Source of the DNA: Pseudomonas sp. AOB-7
GTDB taxonomy: Bacteria > Pseudomonadota > Gammaproteobacteria > Pseudomonadales > Pseudomonadaceae
Assembly (NCBI RefSeq): GCF_003696305.1
Contig: NZ_RFFK01000009.1
Span: 123,133 to 187,132 of the forward strand
Reading direction: 5' to 3'
DNA length: 64,000 nucleotides
The notes below the pieces were generated by a model, which saw only the letters and a program-made list of their open reading frames with translations, had not been told where the DNA came from and ran no database searches. Within the stretch, counting starts at the first letter, position 1; every line of letters begins with the position of its first letter. Positions 8,615-19,348 of the stretch are shown one piece after another. A program made the position numbers and the translations under genes.

Positions 8615-9583
8615 TTACAGACCCAGTTCCTTCATGGTCTTCTCGACCACCTTGGCCGGCAGCGGGATGTAGCCGTCCTTGACCACGACTTCCTGGCCCT
8701 GCTTGGACAGCACCAGCTTGACGAACTCGGCATCCAGCGGGCTCAGCGGCTTGTTCGGCGCCTTGTTGACATAGACGTAGAAGAAGCGGGCCAGCGGGAA
8801 CTTGCCAGCCAGGGCGTTTTCTTCGTTGGCGTCAAAGGCCTCGCCGCCTTTCTTCGACAGCGGTACGGTCTTCACGCTGGAAGTCTTGTAGCCGATGCCC
8901 GAGTAACCGATGGCGTTGAGGGTGCTGGAGATCGACTGCACCACCGAGGCCGAACCCGGCTGCTCGTTGACGTTGGCCTTGAAGTCGCCTTTGCACAGGG
9001 CTTCTTCCTTGAAGTAGCCGTAGGTGCCGGAGACCGAGTTACGGCCGAACAGCTGGATCGGCTTGGTCGCCCACTCGCCGGTCAGGCCGACGTCGCCCCA
9101 GGTTTTGATATCGGTCGCACCACCGCACAGGCGGGTGCTGGAGAAGATCGCGTCGACCTGAGCGATGTCCAGGCTCTTGATCGGGTTGTCCTTGTGCACG
9201 AACACGGCCAGGGCGTCGATGGCCACCGGCACGGCGGTCGGCTTGTAGCCGTACTTCTCTTCGAACGCCTGGATCTCGGCATCCTTCATCGCACGGCTCA
9301 TCGGGCCCATGCTGGCGGTGCCTTCGGTCAGAGCGGGCGGCGCGGTGGAGGAACCGGCGGCCTGGATCTGGATGTTGACGTTGGGGTACTGCTTCTTGAA
9401 CTCTTCGGCCCACAGGGTCATCAGGTTGGCCAGCGAGTCGGAACCGACGCTGGACAGGTTGCCCGATACGCCGGAAGTCTTTTCGTAGGTCGGCAGAGCC
9501 GGGTCGACGGCGGCTACAGCAGATACGGCGCTTACGCCAGCGGCGGCGAAAGTCAGGGCCGCCATCAAACGCTTCAGTTTCAT
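8615..9583 (-). CDS. pstS: Phosphate ABC transporter substrate-binding protein PstS
   Basis: 322 residues with a signal peptide (about 1-24). The family elements are present: AGSSTAPPALTEGTA near the N-lobe ligand site, MGPMSRAMKD, and GRNSVSGTYGYFKE, which forms part of the phosphate pocket. It binds inorganic phosphate in the periplasm and delivers it to PstCA. It is the first gene of the leftward phosphate cluster and has a Pho box about 70 bp upstream of the ATG. Confidence 0.96.
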   Translation of the reverse strand: MKLKRLMAALTFAAAGVSAVSAVAAVDPALPTYEKTSGVSGNLSSVGSDSLANLMTLWAEEFKKQYPNVNIQIQAAGSSTAPPALTEGTASMGPMSRAMKDAEIQAFEEKYGYKPTAVPVAIDALAVFVHKDNPIKSLDIAQVDAIFSSTRLCGGATDIKTWGDVGLTGEWATKPIQLFGRNSVSGTYGYFKEEALCKGDFKANVNEQPGSASVVQSISSTLNAIGYSGIGYKTSSVKTVPLSKKGGEAFDANEENALAGKFPLARFFYVYVNKAPNKPLSPLDAEFVKLVLSKQGQEVVVKDGYIPLPAKVVEKTMKELGL

Positions 9584-9652
9584 GCCTTGCTCCTAGCAGG
9601 ATTAGTGTTGGATGGAACGGGCCCAAGTATCTGCAGGCCACGTGAACACTCT

Positions 9653-9670
9653 ATGAAGCGAATATGACAG
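9653..9670 (-). promoter_or_regulatory. Pho box upstream of pstS
   Basis: On the minus strand the sequence is CTGTCATATTCGCTTCAT. A perfect CTGTCAT half is followed after 4 bp by the weaker half GCTTCAT. A further partial half (GTTCACG) lies 11 bp upstream in phase, as in extended PhoB sites. This fits phosphate-starvation control of pstS. Confidence 0.75.
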
Positions 9671-9758
9671 TTGCGTGAACGTCGCCGAATTTGTGCGCGC
9701 CACCGCCCAGGCCCCCGCACGCAGCGCGCACGGGGCCTGGCAGGACGTAGCGACGCGC

Positions 9759-10193
9759 CTACTGCAGGCTGTGCTTGAGTGCGCGCATGCGCTCGTGACA
9801 GGCGCGCACCTTGGGCATCTCCATCGCCAGCAGTACGCGCAGATCCTGGTCCGCGCCCTCCAGGGCGTCCTCGAAGGCTTGCAGGATGCGGTCCTCGCTC
9901 TCCTCCAGCTGCGCCACGTAGGTGGCGTCCTCATCCTTGGCCAGGGTGGCGCGGGTATCGGCGTAGAGCTGGCGCAGCTTGCCCAGCAGGGTGCCGCCGC
10001 TGGCCGGCTGGCTGTGGTTGGCCGCCACGCTGCGCGCCAAGGCGTCGATCACCTCGGTCTTGGCCCGCGCCATGTCGCGAAACAGCGCCTGCAGACGGAT
10101 GTCCTTGACCTCGTCGTGGGCGTGCTCGTAGAAGCGCTGGCCGTCGCGGGTGATCTCGATCAGTTCGTTGAGTTGTGCGGTCTTGCTGCTCAT
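9759..10193 (-). CDS. DUF2383 / PA2169-type four-helix-bundle protein
   Basis: 144 residues, no signal peptide or membrane helix, almost wholly helical by composition. It has the family features LNELIEITRDGQRFYEHAHDEV, a run of regularly spaced acidic and histidine residues, and AMEMPKVRACHERMRALKHS at the end. Ferritin-like four-helix bundles of this type are often found with stress genes; the biochemical role is not established. It sits 46 bp downstream of the BON-domain gene on the same strand, so the two may be co-transcribed. The region 9671-9758 behind it holds a GC-rich inverted repeat (CCAGGCCCC...GGGGCCTGG) without a T-run. Confidence 0.8.
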   Translation of the reverse strand: MSSKTAQLNELIEITRDGQRFYEHAHDEVKDIRLQALFRDMARAKTEVIDALARSVAANHSQPASGGTLLGKLRQLYADTRATLAKDEDATYVAQLEESEDRILQAFEDALEGADQDLRVLLAMEMPKVRACHERMRALKHSLQ

Positions 10194-10239
10194 GGCGGTT
10201 CTCCTCGGCTATGGGACTGGCGAATGCGGCGTCCGGCGT

Positions 10240-11070
10240 TCAGCCGTCGATGCGCAGGGCATCGGCATCGACGCCGCGCACGCCGCGGATATTGCGGGCG
10301 ATGTCCACCGCCAGGCGCTTCTCGGCGCTGCTCAGCACGCTGCCGCGCAGGCTGACGAAACCGTCCTCGGTGCTCACCGCGATGTTCAGCGCATCCAGGT
10401 TGCGGCTGTAGACGAAGCTGGCCATGACCTTGCTGGTAATCCAGCCGTCGCTGATCGCCTCGCGCGCCTCCTCGGCGGCCACTTCGATCTCGCTGGCGCT
10501 GCTGTCGGCGGTGCTGATGCTGAGGTGGTTGAACACCTCGCGCACGCCGTCGGTATTGCCCGCCAGCTGGCCGGCCAGCTCCTTGGCCGCCGGGGCCTGC
10601 GCGTGGCCGCTGAGGGTGATCGCGCCGTTCTGGCTCTTGACCTGGATGTCCAGGCCGCGGGTATTGCTGTTCCACAACAGCTTGGACTTCACCGTGGCCG
10701 CCAGGCTAGCGTCCTCCAGGCGCTGCACCAGGCCCGGCGGCTCGCCCTCGGCGGTAGCGGCGTCGACCTCGATGCGGTTGTCCACCGCCTCGATTCCCTC
10801 GACGCTCAGCGCCACCTGCTCGGCCAGTTCCTTCTGCACCGCGCTCTCCACCCGACCCTCGAGGCGGGCCCGACCGTCTTCCACGGCGATGTCGAGGCGG
10901 AACGGGTTGAGGTGACGATTGAGGGCGAAGGCGGTCCAGATCGAGCCTTCCTGACGCGCCGCCGCGAGCTGCTGGCTCAGCTCGGTCTCGGCGGCATGGC
11001 TGGCCAGCGGGGTCAGGCTCAGCAGCAGGGCGGTACTGCCGGCCAGCATCAGAGTCTTGAACGGGGGCAT
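10240..11070 (-). CDS. Periplasmic protein with three BON domains
   Basis: 276 residues with a signal peptide (about 1-26, ending LASHA). Three BON-type repeats follow (about 45-100, 115-190, 200-276), each with the alternating pattern of the family (for example LDIAVEDGRARLEGRVES, LDIQVKSQNGAITLSGHA, LNIAVSTEDGFVSLRGSV). BON domains are thought to bind phospholipid or other envelope surfaces; OsmY and DolP are known relatives that protect the envelope under stress. I chose the ATG at 11070, which has GAGGA upstream; the TTG at 11088 is less likely. Divergent from algB across an AT-rich gap. Confidence 0.88.
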   Translation of the reverse strand: MPPFKTLMLAGSTALLLSLTPLASHAAETELSQQLAAARQEGSIWTAFALNRHLNPFRLDIAVEDGRARLEGRVESAVQKELAEQVALSVEGIEAVDNRIEVDAATAEGEPPGLVQRLEDASLAATVKSKLLWNSNTRGLDIQVKSQNGAITLSGHAQAPAAKELAGQLAGNTDGVREVFNHLSISTADSSASEIEVAAEEAREAISDGWITSKVMASFVYSRNLDALNIAVSTEDGFVSLRGSVLSSAEKRLAVDIARNIRGVRGVDADALRIDG

Positions 11071-11283
11071 GGCGGGGGTCCTCGGCAAGTCGATAGTTAC
11101 CTAGACTTTCGCAAGCGCTATGCCAGCGTTCTCACCCCAAATAAAATCAATAAAAACAAATACTTATGCCATATCGAAAAATCTCCTCGGCATGCAGGCT
11201 GCAGGGTCGCGGCGAAATCGCCGTGCAACTTGCATGATATTTCCCTGACTAATGCCACACACCCAGTCAGATGGAGCACGACG

Positions 11284-12623
<1,340 letters not shown>

Positions 12624-12627
<4 letters not shown>

Positions 12628-14399
12628 AGCTGCGCACCCGGCTGTTCCTCAGCGGCAGCGCGCTGCTCACCGTGGCCCTGCTCGGCCTGCTGCTGGGCAT
12701 GTTCAGCGTGCTGCAGCTGACCCAGCAGCAGAGCCAGGCGATGACCCGCAACCTGCAGATCATCGACGCCAGCCTGGGCATGCGTCAGGAGCTGGGCAAG
12801 CAGGTCGGCCTGCTGCTCGCCGAGCAGCTCGACCGCGAGGCGCTGCAGGCCGCCGACGCGCGTTTGCGCCAATGGCTGCAGCAGGCCAACGCCAACGCCC
12901 GCGCCGCCGGCGACCACCAGGCCCTGGCCGAGGTGGAGCGCGCCTACGCGCGCTTCGACGCGCTGCTGGCCAAGCCGCTGACGGTGCGCCGCGAGCTGCT
13001 CAAGAGCGACGCCCTCGGCCAGGCCGAGGAGGCCCTGCGCGAACGCATCAACGCCCTGCAGAACCGCTACGTCGCCGCCGTCGACGAGGCCGAGGCGAGC
13101 ACCCGCCAGCGCGCCTGGCTGATCGCCGGCCTGCTCGGCCTGATCGGCCTGGCCGTGCTGCTGATCGGCTTCGTCACCGCGCACAGCCTGGCGCAGCGCT
13201 TCGGCCGGCCGATCGAGGCGCTGGCGCGCGCCGCCGACCAGATCGGCCAGGGCGACTTCCAGGTCACCCTGCCGCTCTCGCCGCTGCCGGAAATGGCCGC
13301 CCTGAGCCGCCGCTTCGGCCTGATGGCCGAGGCGCTGCGCCAGTTCCAGGCGACCAACGTCGAGGCCCTGGTGGGCCAGCAGCGGCGCCTGCAGGCGGTG
13401 CTCGACAGCATCGATGACGGCCTGCTGATCCTCGACCGCCAGGGCCGCCTGGAGCACGGCAACCCGGTGGCGCAGCGTCAGCTGGGCTGGGACGCGGTGC
13501 CCAGGGGCCAGTCGCTCGGCCAGGCGCTGCAACGGGCGGACCTGGACGAGCAGCTGCAGCTGGTGCTGGACGGGGTCAGCCCGCAGCGGGCGCCGGACGA
13601 CCTGGCCATCGAGGCCGCCGGCGAGACCCGCCTGCTGGCCTACAGCCTGACCCCGGTGTGCCACGAGCAGGGGCCGCTGCTCGGTGCGGTGATGGTGCTG
13701 CGCGACGTCACCGAGCAGCGCGCCTTCGAGCGCGTGCGCCGCGAGTTCGTCCTGCGCGCCTCGCACGAGCTGCGCACCCCGGTCACCGGCATGCACATGG
13801 CCTTCGCCCTGCTGCAGGAACGCCTGCACTTCGCCGCAGGCAGCCGCGAGGCCGACCTGCTGCGCACCGTCGACGAGGAGATGCAGCGCCTGCTGCGCCT
13901 GATCAACGACCTGCTGAATTTCTCCCGCTACCGGAACGGCCTGCAGCAGCTGGAACTGGCGCCCTGCGACGCCGCCGAACTGCTGCGCCAGGCGCAGCAG
14001 CGCTTCGCCGCCCAGGCCGCCGAACGCGAGATCGACCTGGGCCTGGAGCTGCACGAGCCGCTGCCGCGCCTGCGCGCCGACCGCCTGCAGCTGGAGCGGG
14101 TGCTGGACAACCTGCTCGGCAACGCCCTGCGCCACAGCCACCCGGGCGGGCAGATCCGCCTGCAGGCGCGGCGCCGGGACGAACGCCTGATTCTCGGCGT
14201 CGAGGACGACGGCGAAGGCATCGCCTACGGCCAGCAGACGCGCATCTTCGAGCCCTTCGTCCAGGTCGGCCGGCGCAAGGGCGGCGCCGGCCTGGGCCTG
14301 GCGCTGTGCAAGGAGATCGTCCAGCTGCACGGCGGGCAGATCGCCGTGCAGTCGCAACCGGGGCGCGGCAGCCGCTTCTACCTGGCCCTGCCGCTGTAG
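12624..14399 (+). CDS. kinB: Sensor histidine kinase KinB
   Basis: 591 residues starting with GTG inside the algB stop. Two membrane helices (about 8-28 and 167-190) flank a periplasmic helical sensor. A HAMP segment (about 190-245), a PAS domain (about 255-365), the phospho-acceptor H381 in ASHELRTPVTG, and an ATPase domain with LLGNALRHS, DDGEGI and GGAGLGLALC follow. It is the partner kinase/phosphatase of AlgB in P. aeruginosa, acting on alginate and virulence control. Length is close to the PAO1 protein. Confidence 0.96.
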
Positions 14400-14454
14400 C
14401 CGCCCTCGCCGCAGGGGGCGCCGCGCACACCGGCAGCGCCGTGCATGGCGCCCG

Positions 14455-15237
14455 CTACCCGGCCGTCTGCTGGTTGAGCACCAGCAGGCGCGCGGCGGTT
14501 TCCGCATCCGGCTGGCCGGCGTAGTCGGCCGGGCGGTACTTCATCTGGAAGGCGGCGATGACGTTGCGCGTGGCCTGGTCCAGCTCGCCGTGCTGCGGCA
14601 CCGCGTAGCCCTGGCGCGCCAGCTGCTCCTGGAACCACTGCACGCTGGGCGGGCTGGCGGCGAACAGCGCCTGCTGGCGCGCCACCGCCGCTTCGTCCGG
14701 CCAGGGCAGCAGGCCCTCGTCGGCCAGGCGCTTCCAGGGGAACAGCGGGCCCGGGTCGACCTTGCGCTGCGGCGCCACGTCGCTGTGGGCGATGATCGCG
14801 CCCGGCGGCAGCTGGTGACGCTGCACGATGTCCTTGAGCAGCACGATCAGCCTGTCGATCTGCTGCGGGGCGAAGGGCTGCCAATAGCGACCGGCCGGGG
14901 TCTCGTAGTAGCCCTGGTTGACCAGCTCGATGCCGATGGTCGAGGCGTTGAGCCAGGTCCGCCCCTGCCACTCGCTGACGCCGACGTGCCAGGCCCGGCG
15001 ATTCTCATCCACCAGACGGTAGATGGTCGGCGGCGCGTCGCCGATCAGGTAATGGCTGCTCACCTCGGTCTCGGTGAGCAGCTTGAGCGAGCGCGCCAGA
15101 TCGGTGGAGGTGTAGTGCAGCACCACGTACTGCACGCGGCTGTTCTGCCCCGTTGCAGTGTGGCTGTCGTCGATGCGCAGCCCAGCGCTGCAACCGGCGA
15201 GCAAGGCAAGAACGAGACTAAGGCAGAGAGACTTCAT
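14455..15237 (-). CDS. ampDh2: N-acetylmuramoyl-L-alanine amidase, lipoprotein (AmpDh2-like)
   Basis: 260 residues. A lipoprotein signal (LLAGC, lipid cysteine C16) precedes an Amidase_2 domain (about 33-170). Likely zinc and catalytic residues are H41 (VVLHYTS), E104 (IGIELVN), H151 (AHSDVAP) and D161 (KVDPGPLFPW). A C-terminal peptidoglycan-binding domain follows (about 190-255; FQEQLARQGY, AFQMKYRP). It cleaves the amide bond between muramic acid and the stem peptide in the periplasm and takes part in murein recycling. It is convergent with kinB, as in PAO1. The start overlaps the stop of the MarC-like gene by 4 bp. Confidence 0.93.
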   Translation of the reverse strand: MKSLCLSLVLALLAGCSAGLRIDDSHTATGQNSRVQYVVLHYTSTDLARSLKLLTETEVSSHYLIGDAPPTIYRLVDENRRAWHVGVSEWQGRTWLNASTIGIELVNQGYYETPAGRYWQPFAPQQIDRLIVLLKDIVQRHQLPPGAIIAHSDVAPQRKVDPGPLFPWKRLADEGLLPWPDEAAVARQQALFAASPPSVQWFQEQLARQGYAVPQHGELDQATRNVIAAFQMKYRPADYAGQPDAETAARLLVLNQQTAG

Positions 15238-15824
15238 GCGTGACCGAATACGCTTTGCAGGTTGTCCAGCAACATGTCGACGCTGAGCATGATCAGCAGC
15301 ATGCCCATCAGTCGTTCCACCGCCGTCAACCCGCGGGTTCCGAGAAACCGCTGCAGGAACGAGGCCTGCAGCAGAATGAATGCCGTCGCCGCCCAGGCCA
15401 GAAGCAGCGCCAGGTAGAGCTCCCAGAGCGGCCCAGTATGGGTGTTGCGCAGGGTCATCAGCACCGCCAGGGCCGAGGGCCCGGCCACCGCCGGGGTGGC
15501 CAGCGGCACCAGCATCGGCTCGCCGTCCGGCACGTCGCCGAGCAGGCCCTGCGGACTGGGGAAGATCAGGCGCATGGCGATGACGAACAGGATGATACCG
15601 CCGGCGATGGCGGTTGCCTCGCGCGACAGGCCCAGGCTGCTGAGGACTTTGTCACCAAAGGTGAGAAACAGCAGCAGCAGGGCCAGGGCGAACAGCAGCT
15701 CGCGCGCGGCGATCCAGATCCGGCGGCGCGGCTCGACGTTCTTCAGCGCGGCGATGTAGATGGCGATATTGCCGAAGGGGTCGGTGACCAGAAAGATCAG
15801 CACGGCGATGCTGAAGATATCCAT
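15234..15824 (-). CDS. MarC/SNARE-associated-type integral membrane protein
   Basis: 196 residues with about six hydrophobic helices and the MarC-family start MDIFSIAVLIFLVTDPFGNI. PLATPAVAGPSALAVLM is another family motif. The proteins are inner-membrane and of unknown transport or structural role; the old link to multiple antibiotic resistance is not supported in E. coli. It is the first gene of a two-gene unit with the amidase (4-bp overlap). Confidence 0.88.
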   Translation of the reverse strand: MDIFSIAVLIFLVTDPFGNIAIYIAALKNVEPRRRIWIAARELLFALALLLLFLTFGDKVLSSLGLSREATAIAGGIILFVIAMRLIFPSPQGLLGDVPDGEPMLVPLATPAVAGPSALAVLMTLRNTHTGPLWELYLALLLAWAATAFILLQASFLQRFLGTRGLTAVERLMGMLLIMLSVDMLLDNLQSVFGHA

Positions 15825-15975
15825 GGGCGTCTCCAGTGAGTCAGGCAGATAGTCTAGGGCCTGGCTGGGCTTCGCCGCGAGCCGGCGCGGCAGTCAGATT
15901 GCAGCTAAGCGGACGCAGGCGATGCCTTTGTGACCGGAACTATCGAAATCGTATCGAGAAACACCACTCGTAAGA

Positions 15976-16030
15976 ATGTATACAAAGTAGTAGCCAAAAT
16001 AATAAAAATTTGTCTACATTGACCGGACAA
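15976..16030 (+). promoter_or_regulatory. Pair of GTATAC-like boxes upstream of the nucleobase permease
   Basis: The AT-rich leader of the permease contains ATGTATACAA (15976-15985) and TTGTCTACAT (16010-16019), two near-copies of the palindrome TTGTATACAA. The second also begins the inverted repeat TTGTC-N11-GACAA (16010-16030). Such palindromes are typical of GntR-type operators. No regulator gene is adjacent, so the factor is unknown. Confidence 0.4.
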
Positions 16031-16053
16031 GAACAACAGCGAGTAGCCTCACC

Positions 16054-17580
16054 ATGACGTCCACCCCCACCAGCGCTCCTGCCCCGCGTCCCGAGGACGA
16101 GAATCTCGGCATCGGCGCCAATCTCCTCTATGGCTTGCAACACGTGCTGACCATGTATGGCGGCATCGTCGCGGTGCCGCTGATCGTCGGCCAAGCGGCC
16201 GGGCTGTCGCCCGCCGACATCGGCCTGCTGATCGCCGCCTCACTGTTCGTCGGCGGCGCCGCCACCCTGCTGCAGACCCTCGGCCTGCCGTTCTTCGGCT
16301 GTCAGCTGCCGCTGGTGCAGGGCGTGTCCTTCGCCAGCGTCGCCACCATAGTCGCCATAGTCGGCGCCAATGGCGGCGAAGGCGGCCTGCCGGTGGTGTT
16401 CGGCGCGGTGATAGGCGCGGCGCTGATCGGCCTGCTGATCACGCCGATCTTCTCCAAGATCACCAAGTTCTTCCCGCCACTGGTGACCGGCATCGTCATC
16501 ACCACCATCGGCCTGACCCTGATGCCGGTGGCCGCGCGCTGGGCCATGGGCGGCAACAGCCAGGCCGCGGACTTCGGCAGCATGGCCAATATCGGCCTGG
16601 CTGCCTTCACCCTGGCCACCGTGCTGCTGCTGAGCAAGGTCGGCAGCGCCACCATCTCGCGCCTGTCGATCCTGCTGGCCATGGTGATCGGCACCCTGGT
16701 GGCCCTGGCCTTCGGCATGGCCGACTTCTCCAAGGTCGGCGCCGGCCCTGTACTGGCCTTCCCCACGCCGCTGCATTTCGGCATGCCGGTGTTCGAGCTG
16801 GCGGCGATCATTTCGATGTTGATCGTGGTGATGGTGATCCTGGTGGAAACCTCGGCCGACATCCTCGCCGTCGGCGACATCATCGACACCAAGGTCGACT
16901 CCAAGCGCCTCGGCAACGGCCTGCGTGCGGACATGATCGCCAGCGCGGTGGCGCCGCTGTTCGGCTCCTTCACCCAGAGCGCCTTCGCCCAGAACGTCGG
17001 CCTGGTCGCCGTCACCGGGGTCAAGAGCCGCTACGTGGTGGCCACCGGCGGGCTGATCCTGGTCACCCTCGGCCTGCTGCCGATCATGGGCCGAATCATC
17101 GCCGCAGTGCCCACCTCGGTGCTCGGCGGCGCCGGCGTGGTGCTGTTCGGCACCGTGGCTGCCAGCGGCATCCGCACCCTGGCCAAGGTCGACTACCGCA
17201 ACAACATGAACCTGGTGATAGTCGCCACCTCGATCGGCTTCGGCATGATCCCGATCGCCATGCCGAGCTTCTACCACCACTTCCCGGCCTGGTTCGAGAC
17301 CATCTTCCACTCCGGCATCAGCTCCGCGGCGATCATGGCGATCCTGCTCAACCTGCTGTTCAACCACTTCACCGTCGGCAACTCGGACCAGCAGTCGGTG
17401 TTCGTCGCCGGCACCGAGCGCAGCCTGCGCTACCGCGACATCGCCGCCCTGCACGACGGCGACCATTTCGTCGGTGGCAAGCTGTACGACGCGCAGGGCC
17501 AGGAAGTGCCGCTGCTGGAAGAAGAGGACGCGCACGGCCAGCCGCAGCCCCGGCGCCAGGCGGCGTTGGCGGAGCACTGA
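16054..17580 (+). CDS. Nucleobase:cation symporter-2 (xanthine/uracil permease)
   Basis: 508 residues, about 12-14 membrane helices, of the NCS2/NAT family. The NAT signature QNVGLVAVTGVKSR and the neighbouring ETSADILAVGD, which supplies the conserved acidic residue, are both seen. These symporters import xanthine, uric acid or uracil with protons or sodium. Overall features fit a purine (xanthine/urate) carrier better than UraA, but that is inference. Upstream lies an AT-rich leader with two operator-like boxes. The stop is 13 bp from the stop of the converging diguanylate cyclase. Confidence 0.88.
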   Translation: MTSTPTSAPAPRPEDENLGIGANLLYGLQHVLTMYGGIVAVPLIVGQAAGLSPADIGLLIAASLFVGGAATLLQTLGLPFFGCQLPLVQGVSFASVATIVAIVGANGGEGGLPVVFGAVIGAALIGLLITPIFSKITKFFPPLVTGIVITTIGLTLMPVAARWAMGGNSQAADFGSMANIGLAAFTLATVLLLSKVGSATISRLSILLAMVIGTLVALAFGMADFSKVGAGPVLAFPTPLHFGMPVFELAAIISMLIVVMVILVETSADILAVGDIIDTKVDSKRLGNGLRADMIASAVAPLFGSFTQSAFAQNVGLVAVTGVKSRYVVATGGLILVTLGLLPIMGRIIAAVPTSVLGGAGVVLFGTVAASGIRTLAKVDYRNNMNLVIVATSIGFGMIPIAMPSFYHHFPAWFETIFHSGISSAAIMAILLNLLFNHFTVGNSDQQSVFVAGTERSLRYRDIAALHDGDHFVGGKLYDAQGQEVPLLEEEDAHGQPQPRRQAALAEH

Positions 17581-17593
17581 GGGGCAACGCGGC

Positions 17594-19339
17594 TCAGCCC
17601 AGTTCGATGCGGTTGCGCCCGCCGGCCTTGGCTCGATACAGGGCCTGGTCGGCGCGCTCGAACGCCGCCTCGGCGGTTTCCTCGCCACGGAATTCGGCGA
17701 GCCCGGCGGAGAGGGTGATGGTCACCGGCTCGCCCTTGAAGTGAAAGGGGCAGGCCTCAATGGCCGTGCGCAGGGTCTCCAGCAGCTGCACGCCGCCGTC
17801 CAGCGGCGTCGCCGGGATCAGCAGGACGAACTCCTCACCGCCGTAACGGGCGATGAAGTCGGTCTTGCGCAGGCGCTTGTGCAGTTCGCCGGCGATGATC
17901 TTCAGCACCCGGTCGCCGGCCAGGTGACCGTAGCTGTCGTTGATCCGCTTGAAATGGTCGACGTCGAGCACCGCCAGCAGCAGCTCGCCGCCGTAGCGCA
18001 GGCGGCGCGCCGTCTCCAGCTCCAGGCGCTCGCTCCAGGCGGCGCGGTTGGGCAGGCCGGTCAGCGGGTCGAGCAGGGACTTCTGCCGCTGCTCCTCGAT
18101 GTGCTCGCGAAACTGCTGGGCCTCGCGCTCCATCTCGGCGACCCGCTGCACCAGGCTCTGCAGGCGTTGAGCCACCTCGGCCTCGCGGCCGTCGCGCTGG
18201 CGCTGGTGGCTGCTGACGGTCTGCAGCAGACCGTCCAGACGCTGCTCCAGGGCCTGCTTGAGCGCATCCAGATCCGCCGCGCTCTGCACGCTGTGCTGCA
18301 GGCCGCTGACCTGCTCGCGCAATTGCCGGTCGAAGTCGCGCGCGCTCTCGACCGATTCGCTGTAGCCCTCGTGCGCCTCGCTCAGGGTGCCGATAAAGGC
18401 CGCCAGGCGCTCGTTGAGCTGCTTGAGGTAACCGGCGAATTCGCGCTGGCCGCTGTCGCTCACCGCCAACACCAGCACCGCCAGGTCGTCCAGCACCGGC
18501 ACCAGCTCGTACCAGTTGAGCCCACCCTGCACCCGTTGGCGCAGTGCCTCGCCCTGCGGCTGGTGACGCGCCGGCAGCTCCAGCTCGGCGAGCAGGCCCA
18601 GCAGGCTCTCGGCGATATGCGGCGCCACCGCGCTGTAGCCGGGCTCGCTGCCGGGCAGGGCGAAACGCTGCGTCTCGTCCTCGCCCTGCGCCAGCAACCC
18701 CGGCGGCAGCGGCAGGCTGTCCAGCGCCGGCAGCGGCGCCGCGGTCGGCGGCGCAGAAGGCGCGCTGGCGCCAGGTGCGTGCGCCGGCTCGGCCGCTGCG
18801 CCGACACCAACCGCCTCGCCGCGGCTGCCGAACAGCCGCTGCAGCAGGCCGGGCTGCTCGGCCGCCGGCGTGCGCAGCACCTCCAGCGCCTGCCCCTGCA
18901 GGCTGCTCAGCTGGCTGAGCAGCGCCGGCAGCTGATGCGTCTGGCCGCTGGCCTCGTGCAACTGCTTGGCCAGCGTCTTCAGTGCCTTGCGTACCTCGCG
19001 CGGCGGTTGCAGCTGCTGCAACTGTTCGACCAGTCGGGTCAGCGCCGCGGTGGCCTCGCCGGCGCGCTGCTGGCGACGCAGCTCGGAATCCAGCACGGCC
19101 TTCTCCAGGCGCGGGATCAGGCCGCCGAGCGCCGCGTCCATGTCGTCGCGGCGGAGGATGTCGCGCATCTCCTGCATGCACTGGTCGACCGCCTTGTCCG
19201 CCCCCTCGGCGGCCAGGCTGCTGCGCACCAGGCCGCGGCGCAGCAGGTCGAGGCGCAACTCCCAGCGCCGTTCGAGCCTTTCCTGTTGCTCCAGGCTGCT
19301 CAGGTACTTGTCTTTCCAGCGTTGCGCGTCATCGCTCAT
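17594..19339 (-). CDS. Diguanylate cyclase with long helical N-terminus (PA5487-type)
   Basis: 581 residues. The C-terminal GGDEF domain (about 415-580) has an intact active site, GGEEF at 500-504, and the inhibitory I-site RKTD at 491-494. It should therefore make c-di-GMP from two GTP and be subject to product inhibition. The N-terminal 400 residues have no membrane helix and are rich in leucine, glutamine and arginine, with predicted coiled coils around 15-115 and 330-400 and a proline/alanine linker near 170-200. It starts a short leftward group with the next phosphodiesterase-fold gene, as in PAO1. Confidence 0.93.
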   Translation of the reverse strand: MSDDAQRWKDKYLSSLEQQERLERRWELRLDLLRRGLVRSSLAAEGADKAVDQCMQEMRDILRRDDMDAALGGLIPRLEKAVLDSELRRQQRAGEATAALTRLVEQLQQLQPPREVRKALKTLAKQLHEASGQTHQLPALLSQLSSLQGQALEVLRTPAAEQPGLLQRLFGSRGEAVGVGAAAEPAHAPGASAPSAPPTAAPLPALDSLPLPPGLLAQGEDETQRFALPGSEPGYSAVAPHIAESLLGLLAELELPARHQPQGEALRQRVQGGLNWYELVPVLDDLAVLVLAVSDSGQREFAGYLKQLNERLAAFIGTLSEAHEGYSESVESARDFDRQLREQVSGLQHSVQSAADLDALKQALEQRLDGLLQTVSSHQRQRDGREAEVAQRLQSLVQRVAEMEREAQQFREHIEEQRQKSLLDPLTGLPNRAAWSERLELETARRLRYGGELLLAVLDVDHFKRINDSYGHLAGDRVLKIIAGELHKRLRKTDFIARYGGEEFVLLIPATPLDGGVQLLETLRTAIEACPFHFKGEPVTITLSAGLAEFRGEETAEAAFERADQALYRAKAGGRNRIELG

Positions 19340-19348
19340 ACGGCCTGC

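Noticed and set aside
9708..9741. Inverted repeat CCAGGCCCC...GGGGCCTGG as terminator of the DUF2383 gene
   Set aside because: The loop is long and no T-run follows, so I do not list it as a terminator.
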